A stretch of 64,000 nt of DNA from Cyanobium sp. Tous-M-B4 (GTDB taxonomy: Bacteria; Cyanobacteriota; Cyanobacteriia; PCC-6307; Cyanobiaceae), in contig NZ_JAGQBA010000008.1 of the NCBI RefSeq assembly GCF_024345395.1, positions 1-64,000 of the forward strand. The letters are read 5' to 3'. Below are positions 35,773-44,974 of this stretch, in pieces (positions within the stretch are counted from its first letter, which is position 1; the number at the start of each line of letters is the position of its first letter). The position numbers were made by a program, and so were the translations under genes. Below the pieces are notes generated by a model. That model made no database searches. It was not told the DNA's origin and saw nothing but the letters and a program-made list of their open reading frames with translations.

Positions 35773-37710
35773 GTGCATGCGGTGGCTGACCCCCCTGGAG
35801 CCCTTCCCGCCGCTGTTGTGGTGGGCCAAACCCCCAGCCTGCGGGAGCCACGGCTACTCGACGGGGTGCTCTATTGGCTGGAGCAGCGCCCCCATGAAGG
35901 GGGGCGCACGACCCTGCTGCGGCGCTTGGGGCCAGACCTGCCAGCAGAGGAGCTAAGCCCTGGCAGCTGGAATCTGCGCAGCCGGGTGCATGAATACGGT
36001 GGCGGCAGTACGGCCCTGGGCCACCGGAGCGATGGCCGGCTGGTGGCAGTGTTCAGCCACGACGGCGACCGCTGCCTCTGGCTGCTGGAGCTCGATAGCA
36101 GCAGTTGCCAGCCGCGACGGCTCAGCCCGCCAGGTGCCTACGGCGGCGGCTTGATCGATGCCAGCCGCGACCGCTGGATTGGCGTACTGGAAAGCGGCAG
36201 TGATGAAGGTGCTGGCTGCGACCAGCTGGTGGCTGTTGGGCTGGAAGGTGGCGAGCCCCAGCCGCTGGTGGAGCCAGCCGACTTCTGCGGCTACCCGGCC
36301 CTGAGCCCCTCCGGCGAGGGGCTGGCCTGGGTGGAGTGGCAGCAGCCCTTCATGCCCTGGGAGCGCAGCCAGCTGTGGCTGGGGCACTTCGATGCGGCAG
36401 GCCAGCTCAGTGGCCGCCGCCTGGTCGCAGGATCGGGGGTGGAGCCAAACCCGGACATTTCGGTGTTCCAGCCGCTCTGGTGCGGGCCCCACCTGGTGGT
36501 GGCAAACGATCGCTCCGGCTTCTGGAACCTCGAACAGCTCGATAACGCCGAGGGACTCGACATAGAGACCCTCGGCGCAGAGGCGCCGCTGCATTGGCGG
36601 CCGCTGCTGCCCATGCAGGCGGAATTCGGCCTGCCCCAGTGGGTGTTCGGCATGGGCACCCAGGCCTGGGATGGCGAGCAGCTGCTGGCCACCGCCTGCC
36701 TGCAGGGGCGCTGGCAGCTGGGCCGGGTGGAGCTGCCGAGCCAGGGCGGAGACGCCGGCCAGTGGCAGCCCCTGGCCATCCCCTTTGATGATTTGGCTGG
36801 TATTTGCGCCGAAAAAGGGCGGCTGGCCTGCATCGCCGCATCAGCAACTGAAGCCGCGGGTCTGCTCGAGCTGGACCTGGCCAGCGGCAACTGGTGGCAC
36901 ACCCCTGCTGCCACCTGCCCTCTGGCGCCGGAGGCGATCAGCCTGCCGCAGGAGCTGTGGTTTGAGGGCCACGGCGGCGCCCGCAGCCACGCCTGGTTCT
37001 ACCCCCCAGCCGGGGGAGCCCACCGCGGGGCACCCTTGCTGGTGAAAAGCCACAGCGGCCCCACCGCCATGGCCCGCACGGCCCTGAACTTAGCCATTCA
37101 GTTTTGGACAACTCGAGGCTGGGGGGTGGTGGATGTGAACTACGGCGGTTCAACCGGCTTCGGCCGCGCCTATCGGCAGCGGCTCGCTGGCCAGTGGGGC
37201 GTGGTGGACGTAGCAGATTGCGCCGCAGCCGCCCAGGCCCTGGTGGCGGCGGGCCGGGCCGATCCTGACCGCATCGCCATCGAAGGCGGCAGTGCCGGCG
37301 GCTTCACCACCCTGGCCGCCCTGTGCTTCACGGACGTATTTCGCGCCGGCGCGAGCCGCTACGGCGTAGCCGACCCCAGCGCGTTGGCGTCTGAGAGCCA
37401 TCGCTTTGAAGCCCGCTATCTCGATGGGCTGATCGGCCCCTGGCCGGAAGCGCGCGCCACCTACAAGGCCCGCTCACCGCTGGCCCACGCCGATCAAATC
37501 CGCTGCCCGGTGATCTTTTTTCAGGGCCTCGATGACAAGGTGGTGCCACCGGAGCAGACCGACCGCATGGCAGCAGCGCTCGCAGCCAACGCCATCCCGG
37601 TGGAGGTGCACCGCTTCCCGCAGGAGGGCCACGGCTTCCGCGATGGTGCCACCTTGATCCGCGTCCTGGAGGCCACTGAGGCTTTCTTCCGCCGGCACTT
37701 CAACCTGTGA
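35773..37710 (+). CDS. S9 family serine peptidase (prolyl-oligopeptidase/acylaminoacyl-peptidase type)
   Basis: A 645-aa cytoplasmic peptidase. The N-terminal two thirds are a beta-propeller (HEYGGGS, YPALSPSGEGLAWVEWQQPFMPWERSQLWL). The C-terminal alpha/beta hydrolase domain has nucleophile Ser in EGGSAGG (about 504), the Asp in FFQGLDDKVVPP (about 588) and His in PQEGHGF (about 620). It begins at GTG 35773. The family cleaves oligopeptides or N-acylated amino acids from peptides. Its stop overlaps the start of the GltS-like gene (GTGA). Confidence 0.93.
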   Translation: MHAVADPPGALPAAVVVGQTPSLREPRLLDGVLYWLEQRPHEGGRTTLLRRLGPDLPAEELSPGSWNLRSRVHEYGGGSTALGHRSDGRLVAVFSHDGDRCLWLLELDSSSCQPRRLSPPGAYGGGLIDASRDRWIGVLESGSDEGAGCDQLVAVGLEGGEPQPLVEPADFCGYPALSPSGEGLAWVEWQQPFMPWERSQLWLGHFDAAGQLSGRRLVAGSGVEPNPDISVFQPLWCGPHLVVANDRSGFWNLEQLDNAEGLDIETLGAEAPLHWRPLLPMQAEFGLPQWVFGMGTQAWDGEQLLATACLQGRWQLGRVELPSQGGDAGQWQPLAIPFDDLAGICAEKGRLACIAASATEAAGLLELDLASGNWWHTPAATCPLAPEAISLPQELWFEGHGGARSHAWFYPPAGGAHRGAPLLVKSHSGPTAMARTALNLAIQFWTTRGWGVVDVNYGGSTGFGRAYRQRLAGQWGVVDVADCAAAAQALVAAGRADPDRIAIEGGSAGGFTTLAALCFTDVFRAGASRYGVADPSALASESHRFEARYLDGLIGPWPEARATYKARSPLAHADQIRCPVIFFQGLDDKVVPPEQTDRMAAALAANAIPVEVHRFPQEGHGFRDGATLIRVLEATEAFFRRHFNL

Positions 37711-39077
37711 TCGCAACCTTGGCGAGCGACCTGCTGCCCAGCTTCGGCTGGTTGGCCCTGGCCCTGGCCTGCCTCAGCCTGATCCTGGCGGTGGGGCGAA
37801 CTCTTGGCACGAGGCTGCAGCTGCGGCTCTGGGGCATCCCCGAAGCCCTGCTGGCCGGACTGCTGGGCCTACTGCTGGCCCCGGGCGGCACCCTGCCGCT
37901 GTTGCCTCCTCAGGTGATGCAGCTATGGGCCGATCTGCCGCTGGTGCTGCTCACCCTGGTGTTCGGCTCGCTGCTGCTCGGCAAACCCCTGCCCAAGCTG
38001 GAGGGGCTGTGGCGACCGGTGTCGGGGCAGGTGTCGCTGGCGCTGGTGCTGGCCTTCGGCCAATACGTGGTGGGCGGCCTGGCGGTGCTGCTGGTGCTGC
38101 AGCCCTGGCTGGGGGTGAGCCCGGTGATGGCCTGCCTGATCGAGGTGGCCTACGAAGGAGGCCATGGTTCCGCCGCGGCGATGGGGCCCAGCTACGCGGC
38201 CCTGGGCTTTCCCGGCGGTCAGGCCCTGGGCTTAGCCATGGCCACGGTGGGGCTGCTCTCCTCCACTTTGGTGGGAGGGCTGGTGGTGGTGCTGGCCCGC
38301 AGCCGCGGCTGGCTGCTGGCCGATGCCCCAGGCGCAGCAGCCAGCGAGTCCATCAGCACGACCAGCGGTGATTCGGGTGGCGTGGCGGCCAGAGCGGCGG
38401 CCTGGGCGGTGAACCTGGCCCTGGTGGGCGTGGCGGTGCTCACGGGCGTGGCGCTGCTGGCCGGGCTGCGCTGGCTCACCGCCGGACTGGGGGATGGCGT
38501 TGGCAGCGTTGTTGATGCGCTGCCGGTGTTTCCGCTGGCGATCGTGGGGTCGCTGCTGGTGCGGCTGGCGCTGGAGCGCAGCGGCAAAGCCCACTGGGCT
38601 TCTTCCGCGGTGCAGGGCCAGGTGGGCACCCTCTCGGCAGACCTGCTGATCACCGCCGCCACCGCCGGGCTGGATCTGGCCCTGCTCAGGGCCGACTGGC
38701 TGCCGCTCACGGTGCTTGCCCTAGGGGGCCTGGTGTGGAACCTGGCGGTAACCCTGCTGCTAGCCCCGCGGCTGCTGCCCGCCGACTGGTTTGAGCGGGC
38801 GGTGATTGAGTTTGGCCAGGCCACGGGAGTGGCGGCCAGCGGCCTGCTGCTACTGCGCATGGCCGATCCAGACGACCGCAGCGACGCCCTACCGGCCTTC
38901 TCGATCAAGCAGCTGATGCTGCAGCCGTTTCTGGCCGGAGGGGTGGTGACGGTGGTGGCGCCGCTGGCGGTGGCGGGCTGGGGGCTGCCGCTGTGGACCG
39001 GCTTCTGCTTTGCCCTGGTGCTGCTGTTTGGCGGCACCGGACTGTGGTTGGCGCGCAATCAGGCGCCGGTCCCGTAG
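37707..39077 (+). CDS. Sodium/glutamate symporter-like (GltS family) membrane protein
   Basis: A 456-aa carrier with about 10-12 transmembrane helices in two inverted halves. Each half carries a Gly-rich re-entrant region; the first is EVAYEGGHGSAAAMGPSYAALGF, similar to GltS GGHGTAAA. It starts at GTG 37707, overlapping the peptidase stop, so peptide breakdown and amino-acid transport may be co-expressed. Glutamate is the family substrate; specificity here is not shown. Confidence 0.85.
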   Translation: MIATLASDLLPSFGWLALALACLSLILAVGRTLGTRLQLRLWGIPEALLAGLLGLLLAPGGTLPLLPPQVMQLWADLPLVLLTLVFGSLLLGKPLPKLEGLWRPVSGQVSLALVLAFGQYVVGGLAVLLVLQPWLGVSPVMACLIEVAYEGGHGSAAAMGPSYAALGFPGGQALGLAMATVGLLSSTLVGGLVVVLARSRGWLLADAPGAAASESISTTSGDSGGVAARAAAWAVNLALVGVAVLTGVALLAGLRWLTAGLGDGVGSVVDALPVFPLAIVGSLLVRLALERSGKAHWASSAVQGQVGTLSADLLITAATAGLDLALLRADWLPLTVLALGGLVWNLAVTLLLAPRLLPADWFERAVIEFGQATGVAASGLLLLRMADPDDRSDALPAFSIKQLMLQPFLAGGVVTVVAPLAVAGWGLPLWTGFCFALVLLFGGTGLWLARNQAPVP

Positions 39078-39721
39078 TGCAGGGAGCGGAACTGCTGGTG
39101 CACCGCGGCCATCTGGGCGGCGCTCAACAGCGGAGGCTCGCCGAGTTGCAGGGCCTGCAGATACATCTGGGCCAGGGTTTCCACCTCAACGGCGATGCGC
39201 AGGGCCTGATCGAGGCTGGTGCCGAGCGTCACCTGGCCGTGCTGGGCCAGCAGGCAGGCCAGCCGATCCTCCATGGCCTGCACTGCCAGGGCTGAGAGCT
39301 CGGCGGTGCCAAAGGTGGCGTAGGCGGCGCAGCGGATGTGATCGCCGCCGGCCACGGCTGTCATGTAATGAAAGGGTGGGATGGGGCGGCCATGGCAGGC
39401 AAGGGCCGTGGCATGAATCGAGTGGCAATGCAGCACCGCCTGGATCTCAGGCCGGCTGGCGAGGAGATCGGCGTGCAGCCGCCACTCGGAGGAGGGCCGC
39501 CGCTGGCCAGCTGCTGCCGCGAGGGGCTTGCCGCTGCTGGCAATCGCCACCAGATCCTGCGGCTCCATCTGCTCGAAGGGCAGGGAGCTGGGCGTGATCA
39601 GCAGGCCACCAGGAATACGCACCGATAGGTTGCCGGAGGTGCCCTGATTGAGCCCGCTGGCGTTTAGGCGCCGGGACACCTCCACGAGCTGCTGGCGCAG
39701 CGCCTGCTCAGTCATTGCCAT
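39059..39721 (-). CDS. Class II aldolase/adducin-family protein
   Basis: A 220-aa zinc aldolase/epimerase-fold protein (FucA/AraD/MtnB superfamily). Glu79 (PSSEWRLH) fits the catalytic acid/base, and His98, His100 (HCHSIHA) and a third His near 161 fit the metal site. GTSGNLSVR binds phosphate. The gene overlaps the 3' end of mtnA by 14 bases. Next to MtnA it could be methylthioribulose-1-phosphate dehydratase (MtnB) or a 5-(methylthio/deoxy)ribulose-1-phosphate aldolase. No mtnC/mtnD follow, which favours the aldolase reading. It overlaps the convergent GltS-like gene by 19 bases. Confidence 0.85.
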   Translation of the reverse strand: MAMTEQALRQQLVEVSRRLNASGLNQGTSGNLSVRIPGGLLITPSSLPFEQMEPQDLVAIASSGKPLAAAAGQRRPSSEWRLHADLLASRPEIQAVLHCHSIHATALACHGRPIPPFHYMTAVAGGDHIRCAAYATFGTAELSALAVQAMEDRLACLLAQHGQVTLGTSLDQALRIAVEVETLAQMYLQALQLGEPPLLSAAQMAAVHQQFRSLHYGTGA

Positions 39722-40808
39722 AAAGCTCCTGCAACCCAGCCTCGGTGGCCGCTGCCACGCCTCGCTCGGTGATCAGGCCAGTCACCAGCCGCGCCGGCGT
39801 GACATCGAAGGCCGGGTTGAAGCCGGCACTGCCATCGGGACTGAGCTGCACCGTGGTGATCGCCCCATCGGCGCCGCGCCCCTGGATGTGGGTCACTTCC
39901 GTAGCGCTGCGGGCCTCGATCGGGATCTCGGCCACGCCATCGCCAATCGTCCAGTCGATCGTGGAGGCGGGCAAGGCCACATAGAAGGGCACGTTGTTGT
40001 CGTGGGCGGCCAGGGCCTTGAGATAGGTGCCGATCTTGTTGCACACATCGCCGCGGCGGGTGGTGCGGTCGGTGCCCACGATCACCGCATCCACCTGGCC
40101 GTGCTGCATTAGGTGGCCGCCGGCGTTATCGACGATCACCGTGTGGGGCACGCCCTCCTTACCCAGCTCAAAGGCGGTGAGGCTGGCGCCCTGGTTGCGG
40201 GGGCGGGTTTCATCGACCCACACGTGAATGTTGAGCCCGGCGCGATGGGCCTTGTAGATCGGCGCTAGGGCCGTGCCCCAGTCGACGGTGGCCAGCCAGC
40301 CGGCGTTGCAGTGGGTGAGCACATTGAGCCTGGCGCCGGGCCTGGCCGCCGCCAGCTGCCGGAAGATCGCCAGCCCGTGATCGCCGATGGCCTCGCACAT
40401 GGCCACGTCCTCATCGGCGATCGCCGCCGCCTCCGCCTTGGCCACCTCGGCCCGCTCAGCAGGCGGCAGCGGCTGCACCATGGCCCGCACCCGCTCCAGG
40501 GCCCAGCGCAGGTTGATCGCCGTGGGCCGGGTGGCATTGAGCTGCTCAAAGGCCGCCGCCAGGGAGGCGTCGCCCGGATCGGCCTGCATGGCCAGCATCA
40601 GCCCATAGGCGCCGGTCACGCCGATCAGCGGCGCTCCGCGCACCACCATCGTGCTGATCGCATCTGCCGCGTCAGCGCAGTTGCGCAACGTACGCGTCGT
40701 GAATTGGTGGGGCAGCAGGGTCTGATCGATTACGCCAACCGCGTGGGAGCCCGAGCCCCCGTCTGGCTCCAGCCAGATCGTGCGCCAGGGCTTGCCGTCG
40801 ATGTTCAT
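39708..40808 (-). CDS. mtnA: S-methyl-5-thioribose-1-phosphate isomerase
   Basis: Converts methylthioribose-1-phosphate (or 5-deoxyribose-1-phosphate) to the ribulose form in salvage of methylthioadenosine or 5'-deoxyadenosine. The 366 aa contain the family blocks [28 protein letters not shown] (catalytic Cys), [38 protein letters not shown] (catalytic Asp) and [19 protein letters not shown]. These separate it from eIF2B-like relatives. It is followed by and overlaps a class II aldolase gene. Confidence 0.95.
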   Translation of the reverse strand: MNIDGKPWRTIWLEPDGGSGSHAVGVIDQTLLPHQFTTRTLRNCADAADAISTMVVRGAPLIGVTGAYGLMLAMQADPGDASLAAAFEQLNATRPTAINLRWALERVRAMVQPLPPAERAEVAKAEAAAIADEDVAMCEAIGDHGLAIFRQLAAARPGARLNVLTHCNAGWLATVDWGTALAPIYKAHRAGLNIHVWVDETRPRNQGASLTAFELGKEGVPHTVIVDNAGGHLMQHGQVDAVIVGTDRTTRRGDVCNKIGTYLKALAAHDNNVPFYVALPASTIDWTIGDGVAEIPIEARSATEVTHIQGRGADGAITTVQLSPDGSAGFNPAFDVTPARLVTGLITERGVAAATEAGLQELYGND

Positions 40809-40859
40809 GGCTGCGGAAGTGGGCCGAGTCTTCTCCTGATCATCTCTGGGCAGGTGAAT

Positions 40860-41243
40860 TCAAGCCCCAGGCCAAGGCTCCTCCACCCGCCGCAACAGGT
40901 TTTCGACCAGATCGAAGCAGGCCAGCCAATTGGGTGGCTCAACCTCAAGTTCATCGTCGTAACGCAATTGCACCGCAAAGAAGTTGAGCTCAGTGAGGCT
41001 CTCGTATTCAGCCGTGGCTTTGCCCAATTCCTGCAACAGATCCAACAGCGCACCCAGGTCATGGGTGAAAGGAGCTTCTCCTCCAGCCACTTGAATCCAG
41101 GCCTTCAGGGCCTTTTCCGCTGCTTGCTGGAGCAAGAAACCAATGCTGCTGCCACGAAAACCAGAAAACTCCCACATGCGCCGAGCCTCAAGAAGATCGG
41201 CCCGCGCAATGCGCAGATAGCGACTGGCGTCGGCATCAGCCAT
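40860..41243 (-). CDS. HEPN domain protein (putative toxin of MNT/HEPN pair)
   Basis: A 127-aa all-helical HEPN protein: YLRIARADLLEARRMWEF, FLLQQAAEKALKAWI and FTHDLGALLDLLQEL are the typical four-helix landmarks. The ATG at 41243 overlaps the upstream nucleotidyltransferase gene by 8 bases, the usual MNT/HEPN order. Many HEPN toxins are RNases with an R-x4-6-H motif; the Arg in VQLRYDDELEVEP is not followed by a His. RNase activity is therefore doubtful, and a regulatory or degenerate role is possible. Confidence 0.85.
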   Translation of the reverse strand: MADADASRYLRIARADLLEARRMWEFSGFRGSSIGFLLQQAAEKALKAWIQVAGGEAPFTHDLGALLDLLQELGKATAEYESLTELNFFAVQLRYDDELEVEPPNWLACFDLVENLLRRVEEPWPGA

Positions 41244-41580
41244 CGAGCACGATCCCCTCACGGCACGCCACCGTGGTCACCGCCTGACGACAGGCGCAAC
41301 GAGCAGCCACCTCACTCTGGGAGTAGAGCAGTAGATCAAGAGGCAGGCGGTGGCTCGAAAGCTTTCGGCTCAGCCGACCGAGAACCACAAGCCGACTGTG
41401 CTGCGCCAGCCAGGCATCCGGAACGATGATTAACAGATCTGCATCGGAATCTGGGCGCCCCTGCCCGCGAGCCCGCGATCCGAATAGGCGCACGTCCGAC
41501 TGAGGGATCTCAGCCCGAATCGCAGCCGCGATCTGAAGAATCCGAGGATCAACAACAGGAGTGATGGCGCTTGCGGTCAT
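41236..41580 (-). CDS. MNT-type nucleotidyltransferase (putative antitoxin)
   Basis: A 114-aa minimal nucleotidyltransferase. The catalytic signature LFGSRARGQGRPDSDADLLI holds the GS pair (34-35) and metal-binding Asp46/Asp48; a third Asp lies in LPLDLLLYS. MNT partners of HEPN toxins neutralise them, in characterised cases by AMPylation. The catalytic residues are intact here. First gene of the two-gene unit. Confidence 0.88.
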   Translation of the reverse strand: MTASAITPVVDPRILQIAAAIRAEIPQSDVRLFGSRARGQGRPDSDADLLIIVPDAWLAQHSRLVVLGRLSRKLSSHRLPLDLLLYSQSEVAARCACRQAVTTVACREGIVLDG

Positions 41581-41628
41581 GGAATCAGTCTGCCTGCTGT
41601 TGCGAGCGCTGCAGCAGACCCAATCACC

Positions 41629-42174
41629 TCAAATCAGCCGGTAGCCAAACCAATCCGGCACCTGGCTCTGGCTCAGGCCCTCAAGGTGGGGCTCCAGCTG
41701 CACATGCCAGCGCTCGCCGCCCAGCAGCTCCAGCTGCTCGATCGCCAGGCAGTCGTCTACGGCCACCAGATCATCCTTGTGCTGCTGCAGGGCGCCGCGC
41801 AGCCACTGGCGCTTAGCCGCCGCCTAGGCCGCCTGGGGCGAGCGAGCCACCACCAGGCCGAAGTGGTGCAGCTCCGCGAGGGAGTCGGGGCGGTAGGCGC
41901 CCAGGTTGACAAACCAGAGCCGCTCGGGCCGGGGCGCGGCCGGCTCGCGCCCGAGGCTCACCGCGAAGCCATCCACCGCTCGCACCGCCATATAGCTGTC
42001 CAGGTGCAGGCCCTCACGCCTCCCGAACCACTGCCGCCGCAGCTCCGGCAGCGCCCCTTCGATCGTGGCGCCGGCCACGAAGCGCACGTCGTGGAGCTCG
42101 ATGTGACAGCCAGGGGCCCGGCCGCCCAGCACCGCCAGAAACAACTCGGGCCAGCCCTGGCTCTCAGAAATCAT
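41629..42174 (-). pseudogene. DUF1543-like gene interrupted by one in-frame TAG
   Basis: Reading from the ATG at 42174 (an ATG at 42222 is also in frame), the first 116 codons encode a DUF1543-like N-terminal half: LFLAVLGGRAPGCHIELHDVRFVAG, LRRQWFGRREGLHLDSYMAV and LAELHHFGLVVARSPQAA. A TAG at 41824-41826 interrupts it. The same frame then continues without another stop for 64 codons with sensible sequence (KRQWLRGALQQHKDDLVAVD ... GERWHVQLEPHLEG ... VPDWFGYRLI) to a TGA at 41629-41631. A single nonsense change in an otherwise intact gene is the simplest reading. A truncated but functional protein, recoding or a sequencing error are alternatives. Confidence 0.8.
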
Positions 42175-42242
42175 CGAAACCCAAACGGCCCTCGCTGCCA
42201 AAGCTTGCCAATCTGAGCGCAACGCCCCCAGCCGATCAAGCC

Positions 42243-43640
42243 ATGACTAAGAAAGTGGATGTGCTGATCGTGGGTGCCGGGCTCTCGGGCCTGGTCGCTG
42301 CCCGCCGGCTGCAAAGCGCCGGCCGCGCGGTGCGGGTGCTGGAAGCCCGGAGCCGGGTGGGCGGGCGCATGCTGAGCAGCACCAGCGCCAATGGCAGCGT
42401 CATTGACCTGGGCGGCCAGTGGGGCGGCGCCAGCCACCACCGCTTCGCGGCCCTGCTGGATGAGCTGGCACTCGAGCGCTTTGCCAGCCACTACGGCGAC
42501 CGCGGCGTCTTCCACTGGCGCGGCAGCAGGGTGGAAGCGCCCCTGGCCAAAGACTTTGCGTCAAGCCATCTCTTCTTCAAACCTGAGAGCCTCGGCCTGA
42601 CTGCAGCGGAGCTGGAAGCCTTTGAGGACCTGCAGCGGGCCTTCAGCACCCTGGTGGCCCAAGTGGATCCTCACCAGCCCTGGCGCACGCCCAATGCCGA
42701 GCAGCTCGACCGCCTCACGGTGGCGCAGTGGGCCGAGCGACACACCACCATCCCCCTGGCCCGCCTGCCCCTCGAGTGGCTCTGCCGCGTGGGCGGCTCC
42801 GGCGGCTTTGAACCCTGGGAGGCTTCGATCCTGCACCTGGCCTGGACCCAGGCCGTGGCCCCCCAGACGGAGAGCCCAGAAGCCTGGCTGGTGCGCGGCG
42901 GAGCAGGAGCCGTAGCCCAGCGGCTCGACTCCACCCTGGAGGCCCAAGCGCCCGGCTGCCTGCGGCTGAACCGGCCCGTGCAGGCCATCGTTCAAGACAG
43001 CCACGGCGTTTGCCTGGTGGACAGCAGCGGGGAGCAGCATCACGCCGCCAGCGCCATCGTGGCCATCCCGCCACCGCTGCGGCTGGCGATCCGCTTCGAG
43101 CCGGCCCTGCCCGCAGCCCTTAGCGCCCTGCTGCAGCGCTCACCTATGGGAGCAATGATCAAAGTTCTGGCCATCTATGCCCGGCCCTTCTGGCGCGAGC
43201 AGGGCCTCAACGGCCTAGGGAGCGGCGATCTGCCGTTCCTGGAGCTCACCGCCGACAGCGGACCTCCGGAAGGCCAGCCGGCCGTGTTGGCCGGCTTCAT
43301 CGCTGGCGAGCGCGCCTTAAGGCTTGGCGCCATGCCCGCTCTGCAGAGGCGGCAGCTGGTCATTGACGACCTAGTGGCCTACTGGGGGCCGGAAGCGGCC
43401 AAGCCGCTTGAGCTGGTAGAGCACAACTGGAACAAGGAGCCCTGGAGCGGCGGCGCCTTTACCAGCTTCGTGATCCCTGGCACTTGGACGGGCCCAGCCC
43501 GGCTAGCAGCTGCCAATCACGGCCGGGTGATCTGGGCGGGCAGCGAGGTTTCCCCGAGATGGCCGGGCTATTTCGAGGGAGCAATCGAAGCCGGTGAACT
43601 GGCGGCCGCCACTGCCCTGGGCGAATTGCCAGCAAACTAG
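42243..43640 (+). CDS. Flavin-containing amine oxidase
   Basis: A 465-aa FAD-dependent oxidase of the monoamine oxidase/polyamine oxidase superfamily. The N-terminal dinucleotide-binding motif VLIVGAGLSGLVAARRLQSAGRAVRVLEARSRVGGRM, the GGQWGG substrate-domain start and the C-terminal FAD block GRVIWAGSEVSPRWPGYFEGAIEAGELAA are present. The substrate (amine, amino acid or carotenoid-like) cannot be fixed. It starts 20-70 bases from the divergent broken DUF1543 gene and ends in a 4-base CTAG shared with sufS. Confidence 0.93.
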   Translation: MTKKVDVLIVGAGLSGLVAARRLQSAGRAVRVLEARSRVGGRMLSSTSANGSVIDLGGQWGGASHHRFAALLDELALERFASHYGDRGVFHWRGSRVEAPLAKDFASSHLFFKPESLGLTAAELEAFEDLQRAFSTLVAQVDPHQPWRTPNAEQLDRLTVAQWAERHTTIPLARLPLEWLCRVGGSGGFEPWEASILHLAWTQAVAPQTESPEAWLVRGGAGAVAQRLDSTLEAQAPGCLRLNRPVQAIVQDSHGVCLVDSSGEQHHAASAIVAIPPPLRLAIRFEPALPAALSALLQRSPMGAMIKVLAIYARPFWREQGLNGLGSGDLPFLELTADSGPPEGQPAVLAGFIAGERALRLGAMPALQRRQLVIDDLVAYWGPEAAKPLELVEHNWNKEPWSGGAFTSFVIPGTWTGPARLAAANHGRVIWAGSEVSPRWPGYFEGAIEAGELAAATALGELPAN

Positions 43641-44974
43641 CTGTGCTCGCGCAGGAAGGTGATCGTGCCCTCCAGTTCCTCAGCGAAGCGGTCGATCTCT
43701 TCCGGGGTGGTTGTGAAGCCCAGGCTGGCTCTGGCTGAGCCGGGGAGGCCGTAGAGGCGGTGCAGGGGCTGGGTGCAATGGTGGCCGCTGCGGATGCAGA
43801 TGCCGGCTGAATCAAGCAGGGCGGCGATGTCGTTGGCGTGCAGGCCATCCACCGTGAAGGCCGCCAGGGCACCGCGATCTGGTTGCTGCTCAGGGGTGGG
43901 ACCCAAGATGCGTACCCCCTCGATCGCCTGGAGACGCGCAAACAGCTGACGGGTGAGCAGCTGCTCCCAGGCGTGGATGCGCTCAAGACCAATTGCGCTG
44001 AGATAGTCGAGAGCAGCGCCCATGCCGATCGCCTCGCCGATGGCCGGGGTGCCCGCCTCAAATTTGTGGGGCAGTTCGGCCCAGCTGCTGTGATCGAGAT
44101 AAACGTCCTGAATCATCTCGCCGCCGCCCAGGAAGGGCGGCATCGCCTCAAGCAACGCCTCGCGGGCCCAAAGAAAGCCCATGCCGGTGGGGCCGCAGAG
44201 CTTATGGGAGCTGCCCACCAGGAAATCGCAGCCCAGCCTGGCCACATTCACCACCAGGTGGGGCAGGCTCTGGCAGGCGTCCACGAGCACCAGAGCGCCT
44301 GCGGCGTGGGCCTGCTCCACCACCTGCTCAATCGGATTGAGGCAGCCGAGGGTGTTGCTCACCTGCACGAGGCTCACGAGCTTGGTGCGCTCGCTGATCT
44401 GGCCGCGCAGATCCTCCAGATCCAGCTCACCGCTCTCAGTGAGCCCCGCATGGCGCAGCACGCAGCCAGTGCGCTGGGCCAGCAGCTGCCAGGGCACCAG
44501 GTTGGAGTGGTGCTCCATCACTGTGAGCAACACCTCATCACCAGGGCCCAGGTTGGCCTCGCCCCAGCTGCGAGCCACCAAGTTGATCGCCTCGCTGGCA
44601 TTGCGGGTGAACACGATCTCGCGCGCACTGGCCGCACCGATGAAGGTGGCAGTTTTACTGCGGGCTGCCTCAAAGCCTTCAGTGGCGCGAGCACTTAGCT
44701 GGTGGGCGCCACGGTGCACGTTGGCGTTGTCGTGGTCGTAGTAGTGCTGTAGGGCCGCCAGTACCTGACGGGGCTTCTGGCTGGTGGCGGCGTAATCGAG
44801 GTAGATCAGCGGCTGGCCAAGGCAAGCCGTTTGGGCTAGGAGGGGGAAATCAGGCCGGGTGAGGGCAGCAAGATTTGGCGCAACCACCTCAAGGCTGGGC
44901 GGGGTTGCGGGGGTGGTTGCTGCGGTAGTTGCTGCGGTGGTTGCTGCAGCGGTTGTGGTGGTGCTGGTGGTCAT
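43637..44974 (-). CDS. sufS: Cysteine desulfurase SufS
   Basis: PLP enzyme that mobilises sulfur from cysteine for SUF Fe-S cluster assembly (group II desulfurase). The 445 aa contain the PLP lysine in VGSSHKLCGPTG (about 254) and the catalytic Cys in RSGHHCTQPLH (about 399). The first about 25 residues are a Thr/Ala low-complexity stretch coded by 12-bp repeats (TAAT units), not found in ordinary SufS. The ATG at 44974 is supported by its ATGA overlap with sufD. Last gene of the ftrC-sufBCDS block. Confidence 0.96.
   Translation of the reverse strand: MTTSTTTTAAATTAATTAATTPATPPSLEVVAPNLAALTRPDFPLLAQTACLGQPLIYLDYAATSQKPRQVLAALQHYYDHDNANVHRGAHQLSARATEGFEAARSKTATFIGAASAREIVFTRNASEAINLVARSWGEANLGPGDEVLLTVMEHHSNLVPWQLLAQRTGCVLRHAGLTESGELDLEDLRGQISERTKLVSLVQVSNTLGCLNPIEQVVEQAHAAGALVLVDACQSLPHLVVNVARLGCDFLVGSSHKLCGPTGMGFLWAREALLEAMPPFLGGGEMIQDVYLDHSSWAELPHKFEAGTPAIGEAIGMGAALDYLSAIGLERIHAWEQLLTRQLFARLQAIEGVRILGPTPEQQPDRGALAAFTVDGLHANDIAALLDSAGICIRSGHHCTQPLHRLYGLPGSARASLGFTTTPEEIDRFAEELEGTITFLREHS

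Noticed and set aside
40420-40440. GGCGATCGCC (HIP1-like) octamer occurrences here and near 56297
   Set aside because: Only a few copies are seen in 64 kb, all inside genes; not enriched as in strains where HIP1 is abundant.
41686-42216. Plus-strand frame opposite the broken DUF1543 gene
   Set aside because: The minus-strand reading matches a family on both sides of the stop; the plus frame is low-complexity and has no match I recognise.
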